DNA of 64,000 nt from Pseudomonas bijieensis. Its GTDB lineage: Bacteria; Pseudomonadota; Gammaproteobacteria; Pseudomonadales; Pseudomonadaceae. A program made the translations under genes and the position numbers. The DNA lies in contig NZ_CP048810.1 of NCBI RefSeq assembly GCF_013347965.1, forward strand, positions 5,021,501-5,085,500. Reading direction: 5' to 3'. The notes beneath the pieces are model-generated. The model did no database searches and was not told the origin of the DNA. It worked only from the letters and a program-made list of their open reading frames with translations. How positions within the stretch are numbered: position 1 is the stretch's first letter; the number at the start of each line of letters is the position of its first letter. Shown one piece after another: positions 1 to 8,384 of this stretch.

Positions 1-756
1 CAATTCGTCGCCCTCAACTGCGCGGCCATCCCGGAAAGCCTGATCGAGAGCGAGTTGTTCGGCTATCGCGGCGGCAGCTTCACCGGCGCACGCAAGGAAG
101 GTATGCGCGGCAAGCTGCAACAGGCCGACGGCGGCACGTTGTTCCTCGATGAAATCGGCGACATGCCCCTGGCCTTGCAGACCCGTTTGCTGCGGGTGCT
201 GGAAGATCGCCAGGTGGTGCCCATCGGCGGCGAGCCCGAGACGGTCAACGTGCGCATCATCAGCGCCACCCACCGGCAATTGCTGGAGCGGGTGCAGGAC
301 GGCAGCTTCCGCGAGGATTTGTATTACCGCCTCAATGGGTTGGAAATCCCCTTGCCGGCGTTGCGCGAGCGCAGTGACAAATCGCAGCTGTTGGATTTCC
401 TGCTGGCCGAGGAGAGCGGCGGCGAGACGGTGATCATCGACGAACCGGCGCGCCAGGCGTTGCTGGGCTTCGATTGGCCGGGCAACGTGCGGCAACTGCG
501 TAATGTATTGCGGACCCTTGCTGCGTTGTGCGACGGCGGGCGGATTGGTCTGGAGGACTTGCCGGCGATGATTCGCCAGCGTCCGGTGGCGCTGGTTGAA
601 ACCGTGGCAGAACGGCCGCTTGAAGATGCCGAGCGTGTGGCGTTGCTCGATGTGCTGGAGCGCCAGCGCTGGCACATGACCCACACTGCCGAACAACTGG
701 GCATCAGCCGCAATACCCTCTACCGAAAGCTGCGCAAGCACGCCATTGCCCGCTGA
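1..756 (+). CDS. Sigma-54-dependent transcriptional activator, C-terminal part (cut by window edge)
   Basis: The frame is open from base 1, so the N-terminal sensor domain and Walker A lie outside the window. The visible 251 residues hold the rest of the AAA+ domain, with a GSFTGA loop (usual form GAFTGA) and a Walker B segment [11 protein letters not shown], then a Fis-type helix-turn-helix at the C-terminus ([16 protein letters not shown]). Such proteins remodel RpoN holoenzyme from upstream enhancer sites. In PAO1 the gene next to mpl is, as I recall, the ethanolamine-catabolism activator EatR (PA4021). The position fits that role, but the missing sensor domain prevents proof, so no symbol is given. 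The Ser in place of Ala in the contact loop is the only oddity. Confidence 0.9.
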   Translation, partial: QFVALNCAAIPESLIESELFGYRGGSFTGARKEGMRGKLQQADGGTLFLDEIGDMPLALQTRLLRVLEDRQVVPIGGEPETVNVRIISATHRQLLERVQDGSFREDLYYRLNGLEIPLPALRERSDKSQLLDFLLAEESGGETVIIDEPARQALLGFDWPGNVRQLRNVLRTLAALCDGGRIGLEDLPAMIRQRPVALVETVAERPLEDAERVALLDVLERQRWHMTHTAEQLGISRNTLYRKLRKHAIAR

Positions 757-792
757 ACCGTGTCGCGGTCGTCCTGAAGGAATGCGATCAAC

Positions 793-882
793 TGTGGGAG
801 CGAGCCTGCTCGCGATGGCGGCGGTACATCCAATATCAATGCAAGTTGACCCACCGCTATCGCGAGCAGGCTCGCTCCCACA
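793..882. repeat. REP doublet (REPIN-like), GGGAGCGAGCC family
   Basis: Two inverted copies of the palindromic core GGAGCGAGCCTGCTCGCGAT are separated by about 40 bases, downstream of the activator gene and before mpl. The paired inverted layout matches REPIN elements of P. fluorescens. The remaining bases of the 757-1001 intergenic stretch show nothing else I recognise. Confidence 0.9.
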
Positions 883-1001
883 GGGATTGTGTGCTGTTTG
901 CAAGTCTGGCGGCCACCCGTAAAGGCGAGGTGAAGTCGAAACACAAGGTGCGATTTCCCCCTCCCTACGCTAACCTGCGGCCATGTTTTACGAGGTCGAC
1001 T

Positions 1002-2351
1002 ATGCACATCCATATTCTCGGTATTTGCGGCACTTTCATGGGTTCGATGGCGGTCCTGGCCAAGGAGCTGGGTCATCACGTGACCGGTTCCGACGCCAAC
1101 GTCTACCCGCCGATGAGCACACAGCTGGAGGCCCAGGGCATTGAGCTGACCCAAGGCTACGACCCGGCGCAGCTGGACCCGGCGCCAGACCTGGTGGTCA
1201 TCGGCAACGCCATGTCCCGTGGCAACCCGGCGGTGGAGTACGTGCTCAACAAAGGCCTGCCCTACGTGTCCGGCCCGCAGTGGCTGGCCGATCACGTGTT
1301 GCAGGGCCGTTGGGTCCTGGCCGTGGCCGGCACCCACGGCAAGACCACCACCAGCAGCATGCTCGCCTGGGTGCTGGAGCACGCCGGCATGAGCCCGGGC
1401 TTCCTGATCGGCGGCGTGCCGCAGAACTTCTCGGTGTCGGCGCGCCTGGGCGGCACGCCGTTCTTCGTGATCGAGGCCGACGAATACGACAGCGCGTTTT
1501 TCGACAAACGCTCGAAATTCGTCCACTACCGTCCACGCACGGCGATCCTCAACAACCTTGAGTTCGATCATGCGGACATCTTCCCCGATCTGCCAGCCAT
1601 CGAGCGGCAGTTCCACCATTTGGTCCGCACTATCCCGAGTGAAGGCCTGGTCATCCATCCGACCACCGAGCCGGCGTTGCAGCGGGTGATCGAGATGGGC
1701 TGCTGGACCCCGGTGCAAACCACTGGCGCGGGCGGGCAGTGGCAGGTGAAGTTGCTCAAGGACGACGGTTCGCAGTTCGAAGTGCTGTTCGAAGGTGTGT
1801 CCCAAGGCGTGGTCGAGTGGGACATGACCGGCCAGCACAACGTCGCCAACGCCCTGGCGACCCTGGCGGCTGCTCGGCATGTCGGCGTGGTGCCGTCCAT
1901 GGGCATTGCCGCGTTGAGCGCGTTCAAGAGCGTGAAGCGGCGCATGGAGAAAGTCGCCGAGGTGCGCGGCATCACCATCTATGACGACTTCGCCCACCAT
2001 CCGACCGCCATCGCCACCACCCTTGATGGGCTGCGCAAGCGCATCGGTGACGCACCGTTGATCGCGATCATCGAGCCACGCTCCAACTCCATGAAACTTG
2101 GCGCCCACCGCGACGGCCTGCCGGAAAGCGTGGTCGATGCCGACCAGGTGATCTGGTACGCGCCGGCCAACCTCGGCTGGGACCTCGGCGCCACCGCCGC
2201 GCTGTGCACGGTGCCGTCGATTGTCAGCGATTCCCTGGAAGGCATCATCGAGCGCGTGAAAAGCCAGGCTCAGCCCGGCACCCACGTGGTGATCATGAGC
2301 AACGGCGGCTTCGGCGGCCTGCACGGCAAACTGGCCGAGGCGCTGAAATGA
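1002..2351 (+). CDS. mpl: UDP-N-acetylmuramate:L-alanyl-gamma-D-glutamyl-meso-diaminopimelate ligase
   Basis: Cytoplasmic murein-recycling ligase. It joins the salvaged tripeptide L-Ala-gamma-D-Glu-meso-Dap to UDP-MurNAc in an ATP-dependent step. At 449 residues it has the expected Mpl length. The N-terminus starts [14 protein letters not shown], the Mur-ligase nucleotide-binding loop, and the ATP-binding P-loop [11 protein letters not shown] follows near residue 110. The C-terminal region carries [10 protein letters not shown], typical of Mpl rather than MurC. The ATG at 1002 is chosen because the Rossmann strand begins there; the frame is open upstream, but that extension is not family-like. 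The gene overlaps ubiX by four bases (ATGA), so the two are probably translationally coupled. Confidence 0.96.
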   Translation: MHIHILGICGTFMGSMAVLAKELGHHVTGSDANVYPPMSTQLEAQGIELTQGYDPAQLDPAPDLVVIGNAMSRGNPAVEYVLNKGLPYVSGPQWLADHVLQGRWVLAVAGTHGKTTTSSMLAWVLEHAGMSPGFLIGGVPQNFSVSARLGGTPFFVIEADEYDSAFFDKRSKFVHYRPRTAILNNLEFDHADIFPDLPAIERQFHHLVRTIPSEGLVIHPTTEPALQRVIEMGCWTPVQTTGAGGQWQVKLLKDDGSQFEVLFEGVSQGVVEWDMTGQHNVANALATLAAARHVGVVPSMGIAALSAFKSVKRRMEKVAEVRGITIYDDFAHHPTAIATTLDGLRKRIGDAPLIAIIEPRSNSMKLGAHRDGLPESVVDADQVIWYAPANLGWDLGATAALCTVPSIVSDSLEGIIERVKSQAQPGTHVVIMSNGGFGGLHGKLAEALK

Positions 2352-2995
2352 ACACTCGCTTGGAGAGCAATGGCCCCGACCGCATTACGCTGGCGATGAC
2401 CGGTGCCTCCGGCGCCCAGTACGGCTTGCGCCTGCTCGATTGCCTGGTGCGTGAAGACCGCGAGGTGCACTTCCTGATCTCCAAGGCCGCGCAACTGGTG
2501 ATCGCCACCGAAACCGACGTGACCCTGCCGGCCAAGACCCAGATGATGCAGGCCTTCCTCACCGAATACACCGGTGCGGCGGCGGGGCAGATTCGTGTGT
2601 ATGGCAAGGAAGACTGGATGTCGCCCGTTGCATCGGGCTCCGGCGCCCCGGCGGCGATGGTGGTGGTGCCGTGTTCCACCGGGACGCTGTCGGCGATTGC
2701 CACCGGCGCCTGCAACAACCTGATCGAGCGGGCCGCGGACGTGACGCTGAAGGAGCGCCGCCAACTGATCCTGGTGCCGCGGGAAGCGCCGTATTCGAGC
2801 ATTCATCTGGAGCACATGCTCAAACTGTCGAACATGGGCGTGACCATCCTGCCGGCCTCGCCGGGGTTTTATCACCAGCCGCAGACCATCGACGACCTGA
2901 TCGATTTCGTGGTCGCGCGGATTCTCAATCTGCTGAATATCCCCCAGGACATGCTGCCGCGTTGGGGCGAGCATCATTTGAGCAGCGATGAATAG
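2348..2995 (+). CDS. ubiX: Flavin prenyltransferase UbiX
   Basis: Makes prenylated FMN from dimethylallyl phosphate and reduced FMN, the cofactor that UbiD decarboxylase needs in ubiquinone synthesis. The protein is 215 residues, slightly over the usual 190-210. The N-terminal [15 protein letters not shown] is the flavoprotein-family GASG motif, and the region around [13 protein letters not shown] carries the family's conserved Ser/Thr-rich FMN-phosphate loop. The LVPREAP motif is also present. The start ATG overlaps the mpl stop. The stop overlaps the start of the next small lipoprotein gene by eight bases. Confidence 0.95.
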   Translation: MNTRLESNGPDRITLAMTGASGAQYGLRLLDCLVREDREVHFLISKAAQLVIATETDVTLPAKTQMMQAFLTEYTGAAAGQIRVYGKEDWMSPVASGSGAPAAMVVVPCSTGTLSAIATGACNNLIERAADVTLKERRQLILVPREAPYSSIHLEHMLKLSNMGVTILPASPGFYHQPQTIDDLIDFVVARILNLLNIPQDMLPRWGEHHLSSDE

Positions 2996-3272
2996 GCTCC
3001 TGGTGGTGCTGCTGGCGCTGCAACTGACCGGCTGCGCCACCGCCCGCACCCTCGACGCCGCCAAGCCTGGCGCGCCGGTGGTGTACGCGGGCACGCGCCT
3101 GGACCTCTACGCTCTCAATCGTGGCTGCTGCGCCAAGGACCGCTTCGGCGCCGAAGCCCCGAGCTACCCGGGTTTGGATCTGCCGGGCAGTGCGTTGTTG
3201 GATACCTTGTTGTTGCCGTTGTCGTTATTCACGGCATTAGGCGTAGGGTTCCAGGCGACAGGCGGGTTGTAA
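2988..3272 (+). CDS. YceK/YidQ-family small lipoprotein
   Basis: A 94-residue predicted lipoprotein. A short hydrophobic leader is followed by the lipobox LTGC with Cys at residue 16, then a compact domain rich in Gly and Cys ([10 protein letters not shown]) and a hydrophobic C-terminal stretch. The pattern fits the YceK/YidQ family of small enterobacterial and pseudomonad lipoproteins of unknown role. The start overlaps the end of ubiX by eight bases in another frame, which suggests coupled translation with mpl-ubiX. Whether it relates to murein recycling is unknown. Confidence 0.8.
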   Translation: MNRLLVVLLALQLTGCATARTLDAAKPGAPVVYAGTRLDLYALNRGCCAKDRFGAEAPSYPGLDLPGSALLDTLLLPLSLFTALGVGFQATGGL

Positions 3273-3303
3273 CAAGCACCACAGTGCTTGATCTGCTCAG
3301 AAC

Positions 3304-3420
3304 CTGTGGCGAGGGGAGCTTGCTCCCGCTGGGCTGCGAAGCGGCCCCAAGCTTTCTTTCATTCTGAAACTGCAGGCGACTGCTGCGCAGTCGAGCGGGA
3401 GCAAGCTCCCCTCGCCACAG
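3304..3420. repeat. REP doublet, TGTGGCGAGGGGAGC family
   Basis: Inverted copies of a second REP type (core GAGCTTGCTCCCGCT) lie between the convergent lipoprotein and oxidoreductase genes. It may also act as a bidirectional hairpin at the two 3' ends. Confidence 0.88.
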
Positions 3421-3429
3421 GGCTATGGG

Positions 3430-4071
3430 CTATTTGCCGAGCTTACGCAACTCATCCGACTCCACAACCCGCACTCCATTCTGCTCTTCCAGCGCCAGTC
3501 GCCACATGGCGCGGGCCAGTTGGCAGGCTTCGATGCCGTGGTATTTGCCCGGGATCAGCTTCGACAACGGCCCGGCCAGTTGCTCGGCCAGGCGCGGTTC
3601 GACGCGGTCGCCCAGCAGCAGGGAAGGGCGGCAGATGGTCAGTTGCGGCCAGTCCTGGGCCTTGAGCGCGGCTTCCATTTCGCCTTTGACCCGGTTATAG
3701 AAAATCGATGACTTCGAGTCGGCCCCCAAGGCGCTGATCACGATCAAGTGCCGTGCCCCGAGTTCCCGGGCGCGTTTGGCAAACGCCACCACCAGGTCCA
3801 GGTCCACCGCGCGAAAGGCTTGTTCGGAGCCGGCTTTCTTGATGGTCGTGCCGAGGCAGCAAAAGGCGATGTCGACCTGGCCGCTGAGTTGTGGCAGCAC
3901 CTGGGCCGGTTCCCCAACCGGGTTTTCCAAGTGTGGATGCTCGGCCAGGGGCCGGCGTGAAGGCGCCAATACGCGGGTGATGGTCGGCTCGCTGAGCAGC
4001 CGATCCAGCAGGTGTTCACCGGTCAACCCGGTGGCTCCAGCGAGCAAAACATGCTGAGGCGTCAAGTACAT
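3430..4071 (-). CDS. NAD(P)-binding atypical short-chain dehydrogenase-like protein
   Basis: A 213-residue Rossmann-fold protein. The N-terminal [16 protein letters not shown] is the NAD(P) loop (GATGLTG) of atypical SDR/NmrA-type proteins, and the middle contains [24 protein letters not shown], where a YNRVK segment stands at the SDR Tyr-x3-Lys position. The family includes HTATIP2/CC3-like proteins. Substrate is unknown, and these proteins can be redox sensors rather than enzymes. The gene starts at an ATG shortly downstream of the MORN-peptidase gene on the same strand, so the two may be co-transcribed. Confidence 0.88.
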   Translation of the reverse strand: MYLTPQHVLLAGATGLTGEHLLDRLLSEPTITRVLAPSRRPLAEHPHLENPVGEPAQVLPQLSGQVDIAFCCLGTTIKKAGSEQAFRAVDLDLVVAFAKRARELGARHLIVISALGADSKSSIFYNRVKGEMEAALKAQDWPQLTICRPSLLLGDRVEPRLAEQLAGPLSKLIPGKYHGIEACQLARAMWRLALEEQNGVRVVESDELRKLGK

Positions 4072-4098
4072 GGTGTTTCCCCCTTGATACGATTCAGC

Positions 4099-5817
4099 TT
4101 AGTTGCTCTTTATGGCTCCGTCGTTCAATGCAGCACTTTGCAATGCTTTTCGTGCCTGCTGCTTGCGCAGCAATTGCCAATGGGAAAGGACGGTTCTGGG
4201 CGCCCAGATCTGCGGTTCGGAGGCTTCGAAATTGTCTGCCTGCTCCCGTTCGGCGACGGTGGCCTTGGCCCGTTTGAAGGCCTGCTCCAAGTCATCGGTC
4301 TGGTTCAGTGCCTGGGCGAACAGCGCATCGCCGAAATAGGTGAAGTTGGCCTCCTCGGAGCAGCCGAAGGACACCCGGTCGGCCCGGGATGCGGTCATGA
4401 TCAGTGTGCGTTCATCCTTGAGTGCCGGGATGAAACCACCGGAGTAGCACGCCGAGATCACCACGATCTTGTCGCGGTTCTTCAGCGGTGCCAGCACCAC
4501 CGCCAGTTCATCGGCAGGCAGGTCGGCCAGTTCCATGCGCGGCTGGTCGAGCACCAGTTCGTGTTCGCTGGTGCCGTGGCTGGTCAGATAGATGAAGATC
4601 AGGTCTTCCGGGCCACTGCGTTCGGCCAGGGTGGCGGCGGCGCGGCGCAGGCTTTCGCGGCTGGCCATGGGCCGGTCGCCGAGGTGGTCACGGTGGTTCA
4701 CCAGGCGGATCTGTCCGAACGCGCCGAAACGGCTGTTGAGCATGTTGGCGACGTAGTCGGATTCACGCAGGAACACGCTTTGTTTGCCATCGCCGCCCAG
4801 GGTCAGGCTGTACAGCTCCACCGCTGGCGTCGAGGCCGGGATATTGGCCAAGGCATCCTCCAGCAGGCGGCCCTGGGCCAGCAGGCCGAGTTCGAGTACA
4901 TCCGGCAGCAGCCGTCCATCGGCGTCGCGCACCCGTTGGCCGTTGGCCCAGGTGCCGCTTTGTACCGTGCCGTCGGTCAGCGCCAGGGTGCCACGGCCGT
5001 GGTAACTATCGTTTTCGAACTGGCCGATGTAGAAGCTGCCGTCGGGCAGGTTCAGGCGACCCTCGCCGGTAAAGCGCCAATCCTTGAAATGACCGAGATA
5101 GTGGCTGCCGTCGGCACCGATCAATTCGCCCTTGCCGGTCAGCGCGCCGTCCTTGAACTGGCCGATCCAGACATCGCCGTCGGCATTTTCGTAGCGACCG
5201 CGACCGTTGAGCTGGTTGTTCTTGAAGCCGCCGACATAGACATCGCCGTCGGCGCTGTTGAAAGTGCCTTTGCCCTGCAGCTGTCCATCGACGAATTTCC
5301 CGGTGAACTGGTTGCCGCTGGCATCGAAGCGCTGGCCTTCACCGTTGGGCTTGCCGTTGGCGAACGGGCCTTGGTACTGGCTGCCGTCGTCGAGTTCCAG
5401 GCGTCCGAGGCCGGAATAGCGGTCGGCCTTGAACTCGCCCCGGTAGGTCATGCCGTTTTCCTTGAGCGTTCCTTCACCGTCCCGTCGCCCCAGCTTGAAG
5501 CCGCCGGTGTAGCTGCTGGTCGGTGTGGTCAGGCTGCCCTGGCCGTGGAACAGGCCTTGCTGGAACTGGCCGCGATAGACCTCGCCGTTGCTGCCATGCC
5601 ATTCCCCGGTGCCGTGCCACTGGCCTTTGTCGAACTGCCCGGCATACCAACTGCCATTGGGGTAGTCGATGCGCCCCTGGCCCTGGAGCAGCCCGTCCAC
5701 GAGGTCGCCGCGATAGCGGCCGCCGTCGGGCAGGCGCGCGTCGGGAGGCAGCGGCGATTCGCCGTCGCCGCAGGCGGTGAGCAACAGGGTCAGGGTCAGT
5801 GGGACGAATAAGCGCAT
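4099..5817 (-). CDS. MORN-repeat lipoprotein with C-terminal C13/caspase-like peptidase domain
   Basis: A 572-residue predicted lipoprotein, with signal peptide MRLFVPLTLTLLLTAC and lipidated Cys16. Residues about 30-305 form roughly a dozen MORN repeats of 23 residues (pattern Y-x-G-x-F-x2-G-x3-G-x-G). Residues about 325-545 look like a peptidase C13 (legumain-type) domain of the caspase-like clan: a His in LTSHG (His414) and a Cys in VISACYSGG (Cys457) stand where the catalytic dyad is expected. The dyad suggests an active Cys peptidase, and the lipobox puts it in the periplasm or outer membrane. Substrate and role are unknown to me. A gene of this type lies here in PAO1 (about PA4016, from memory). 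Confidence 0.85.
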   Translation of the reverse strand: MRLFVPLTLTLLLTACGDGESPLPPDARLPDGGRYRGDLVDGLLQGQGRIDYPNGSWYAGQFDKGQWHGTGEWHGSNGEVYRGQFQQGLFHGQGSLTTPTSSYTGGFKLGRRDGEGTLKENGMTYRGEFKADRYSGLGRLELDDGSQYQGPFANGKPNGEGQRFDASGNQFTGKFVDGQLQGKGTFNSADGDVYVGGFKNNQLNGRGRYENADGDVWIGQFKDGALTGKGELIGADGSHYLGHFKDWRFTGEGRLNLPDGSFYIGQFENDSYHGRGTLALTDGTVQSGTWANGQRVRDADGRLLPDVLELGLLAQGRLLEDALANIPASTPAVELYSLTLGGDGKQSVFLRESDYVANMLNSRFGAFGQIRLVNHRDHLGDRPMASRESLRRAAATLAERSGPEDLIFIYLTSHGTSEHELVLDQPRMELADLPADELAVVLAPLKNRDKIVVISACYSGGFIPALKDERTLIMTASRADRVSFGCSEEANFTYFGDALFAQALNQTDDLEQAFKRAKATVAEREQADNFEASEPQIWAPRTVLSHWQLLRKQQARKALQSAALNDGAIKSN

Positions 5818-5919
5818 AACGGGATCCAGGTCATCAGGCCACGAGTATGCCGCAGCTATGCCCCTTGGATACAGAGAAGCGATGCGAAACTGCCTGAGCG
5901 GTTTCGCGACCGCGCAGGT

Positions 5920-6375
5920 TTACACGAAGCAGAGCGACAGCGGCTCGGCGATGTAGGCCGGTTTTTCCGAGCCTTCGATCTCCAGGGTGGCGGTGGCCTT
6001 GAGCAGCCATTGGCCGGGTTTTTTCTCGGTGGCGTCCACCAGGTCGACCTTGAGCCGGACCTTGGAGTCGACCTTCACCGGCTGGATGAAACGCACGCTG
6101 TCCAGGCCGTAGTTGACGACCATCTTCACGCCCTCGGGCAGGATCAGGATGTCTTCCATCAGCTTGGGCATCAGCGACAGCGACAGGAAACCGTGGGCGA
6201 TGGTGCTGCCGAACGGGGTCTGCGCGGCCTTGACCGGATCGATGTGGATGAACTGAAAGTCGCCAGTGGCTTCGGCGAACAGGTTGATGCGGTCCTGATC
6301 GATAGTGAGCCATTCGGAACGTCCAAGTTCCTTGCCGACATAATCTTTGAGCGCTGCAACGGGGACGTAAGGCAT
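5920..6375 (-). CDS. MaoC-family hotdog dehydratase
   Basis: A 151-residue single hotdog-fold protein. The FAEATGDFQFIHIDP segment carries the Asp and His of the (R)-specific enoyl-CoA hydratase/MaoC active site, followed by the hydratase motif segment FGSTIAHGFLSLSL. The substrate is probably an acyl-CoA or acyl thioester, but this is inferred from the family. The frame is open further upstream (to 6465). The start at 6375 is chosen because AAGGAG lies about 8 bases before that ATG and the family begins there. It is a lone gene, divergent from the CidA-like gene. Confidence 0.9.
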   Translation of the reverse strand: MPYVPVAALKDYVGKELGRSEWLTIDQDRINLFAEATGDFQFIHIDPVKAAQTPFGSTIAHGFLSLSLMPKLMEDILILPEGVKMVVNYGLDSVRFIQPVKVDSKVRLKVDLVDATEKKPGQWLLKATATLEIEGSEKPAYIAEPLSLCFV

Positions 6376-6567
6376 TGAGACTCTCCTTGGGTTCATCTGT
6401 TGTGCTTTTTCTGGAACGGGGATCTGCGTCCCCGGAGAACCACTGTAGATCAACATGGCGTGCACGTAAGGTCACTGAACATGCTTTTTACGAATGCCGA
6501 ACCATAGCGCGGGCATGCTTATAATGCCGGCGCATTCTTTGAGTAAGTGTTGCAGGGGAGAGAGCGG

Positions 6568-6933
6568 ATGTTGCTACGGGGCCTGACCTGGCTGGTGCTG
6601 TTCCAATTGCTGGGCACTGCGATCAATCATTTGTTCTTGCCGGTGCTGCCCGGGCCAATCGTTGGCCTGCTGCTGTTGCTGGGCTATCTGGTGGTGCGCG
6701 GCGAAGTCAGCGAGCCGTTGAACCTGGCCGCCGGCAGCCTGCTGCGCTACCTGCCGTTGCTGCTGGTGCCGCCAGCGGTGGGGGTGATGGTTTACGCCGG
6801 GGCGATAGCCGCCGATTTCTGGGCCATCGTTGGCGCGTTGACTTTGTCTCTGGTGCTGTCCGTGGCGCTGACAGGGGTGCTGATGCAGCGCCTGGCCCGC
6901 CGTCACGTCGCCGCCCCGGAGGACCGCCAATGA
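6568..6933 (+). CDS. CidA/LrgA-family holin-like membrane protein
   Basis: A 121-residue integral membrane protein with about four hydrophobic helices. The segment FLPVLPGPIVGLLLLL is the signature of the LrgA/CidA family (short holin-like proteins linked to murein hydrolase control and export of small metabolites). The start is the ATG at 6568, preceded by GGGGAGA; a GTG seven codons upstream is also in frame. The stop overlaps the start of the LrgB-type gene by four bases. CidA- and LrgA-type members cannot be told apart from sequence alone. Confidence 0.9.
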   Translation: MLLRGLTWLVLFQLLGTAINHLFLPVLPGPIVGLLLLLGYLVVRGEVSEPLNLAAGSLLRYLPLLLVPPAVGVMVYAGAIAADFWAIVGALTLSLVLSVALTGVLMQRLARRHVAAPEDRQ

Positions 6934-7646
6934 TGCTCGACTGGCAGGGCGCCTGGAACTCGGTGATCCACCATCCGCTGTTCGGCATCGGCATTACCCT
7001 GGGCGCCTATCAATTGGTGCTGGCGGCCTTCGAAAAGACCCGCTGGGTGTTCCTGCAACCGGTGTTGATGTCCATGGTGCTGTTGATCGGCGTGTTGGTC
7101 GGTTGCGGCATCGGTTACGCCGAATACCGCAAGAGCACCGAGATCCTCAGCATCCTGCTGGGCCCGGCCACGGTCGCCCTGGCGGTACCGCTGTATTTGA
7201 ACCTGCGACGGATCCGGCAGTTGTTCTGGCCGATTTTTACTACGCTGGTGATAGCCGGGGTGTTTGCCACGGGCTCTGCGGTGGTGTTGGGCTGGGCCTT
7301 CGGTGCCGAGCACATGATTCTGATGACCATGGCGCCCAAGTCGGTGACGTCGCCGATCGCCATGCTGGTGGCCGAGCAGATCGGTGGCGTGGCGGCCATG
7401 GCGGCGGTGTTCGTGTTGATTACCGGTGTACTCGGGGCGATCCTCGGTCCGAGTATTCTGACCCGCTTGGGTGTCCATAGCCCTGAGGCCCGGGGCATGG
7501 CCCTGGGGTTGGCGGCCCATGCGGTGGGTACGTCGGTGGCGTTGCAGGAAAGCGAGGAGTCGGGTGCCTTTGCGGCGCTGGCGATGAGTCTGATGGGCGT
7601 GGCCACGGCGGTGCTGCTGCCGTTGGTGGTGTCGATGACGGTTTAA
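6930..7646 (+). CDS. LrgB/CidB-family membrane protein
   Basis: A 238-residue membrane protein of the LrgB family, with several transmembrane segments and the conserved MAPKSVTSPIAM and GLAAHAVGTS motifs. It forms the second half of a two-gene cassette with the CidA/LrgA-type gene (ATGA overlap). In Gram-positive bacteria and plants such pairs are linked to autolysis control and export of small metabolites. The function in Pseudomonas is inferred only. Confidence 0.92.
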   Translation: MMLDWQGAWNSVIHHPLFGIGITLGAYQLVLAAFEKTRWVFLQPVLMSMVLLIGVLVGCGIGYAEYRKSTEILSILLGPATVALAVPLYLNLRRIRQLFWPIFTTLVIAGVFATGSAVVLGWAFGAEHMILMTMAPKSVTSPIAMLVAEQIGGVAAMAAVFVLITGVLGAILGPSILTRLGVHSPEARGMALGLAAHAVGTSVALQESEESGAFAALAMSLMGVATAVLLPLVVSMTV

Positions 7647-7656
7647 GGAATTGGTT

Positions 7657-8247
7657 ATGAGCTTGCCGCTTTTCCCGTTGAACACCGTGCTGTTCCCCGG
7701 TTGCATCCTCGACTTGCAGATTTTCGAGGCGCGTTACCTCGACATGATCGGGCGCTGCATGAAAAAGGGCGAAGGCTTCGGCGTGGTGTGCATCCTCGAT
7801 GGCGAGGAAGTCGGCATCGCCCCCGAAGGCTATGCGCGGGTCGGTTGTGAAGCGTGTATCACCGACTTCTCCCAGCAGGACAATGGTCTGCTGGGCATTC
7901 GCGTGCGGGGCGGGCGGCGCTTCATCGTGCATGACAGCAGCGTCCAGGCGGATCAACTGACGGTCGCCGAGGTCGAGTGGCTGGAAGAAGAACCGGAGCA
8001 ACCGCTGCAGGATGAAGACGCCGACCTGGTGGCGCTGCTCAAGGCCCTGGCCGAGCACCCGATGGTCGAGGCCTTGAACATGGGCACCGAAGCGACCGGC
8101 CAGCAGTCGCTGGCCAATCAGCTGGCTTACCTGCTGCCGTTCAATGAACTGGACAAGATCGACCTGTTGCAACTCGATGATCCCCAGCAGCGGCTGGATG
8201 CGATCCAGGCGTTGCTCGATGAGTTGCAGGGCGAGCTCTTCGCCTGA
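7657..8247 (+). CDS. LON substrate-binding-domain protein (no protease domain)
   Basis: A 196-residue protein starting MSLPLFPLNTVLFPGCILDLQIFE, the N-terminal LON domain signature. It has neither the AAA+ nor the Ser-Lys protease domain of Lon, so it is a stand-alone substrate-binding module (YcaF-like). The start is the ATG at 7657, with AAGGAA seven bases before it. It follows the LrgB-type gene by ten bases and probably shares its transcript. Confidence 0.92.
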   Translation: MSLPLFPLNTVLFPGCILDLQIFEARYLDMIGRCMKKGEGFGVVCILDGEEVGIAPEGYARVGCEACITDFSQQDNGLLGIRVRGGRRFIVHDSSVQADQLTVAEVEWLEEEPEQPLQDEDADLVALLKALAEHPMVEALNMGTEATGQQSLANQLAYLLPFNELDKIDLLQLDDPQQRLDAIQALLDELQGELFA

Positions 8248-8281
8248 AACACGCGCATTCACCGGAAGGACTCAGAACCCT

Positions 8282-8370
8282 TGTGGGAGCGAGCCTGCTC
8301 GCGATGGCGCCGGGTCAGCATGCTTGATGTCGACTGACGCACCGCAATCGCGAGCAGGCTCGCTCCCACA
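8282..8370. repeat. REP doublet, GGGAGCGAGCC family
   Basis: An inverted pair of the GAGCCTGCTCGCGAT core lies between the convergent LON-domain and DedA-PAP2 genes. Confidence 0.9.
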
Positions 8371-8384
8371 GGGGGCTCCAGGTC

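Noticed and set aside
4012..5811. 599-codon plus-strand frame opposite the MORN gene
   Set aside because: It mirrors the MORN repeats on the other strand; its periodic Ala/Val/Gly pattern is an echo of the repeat, not a protein family.
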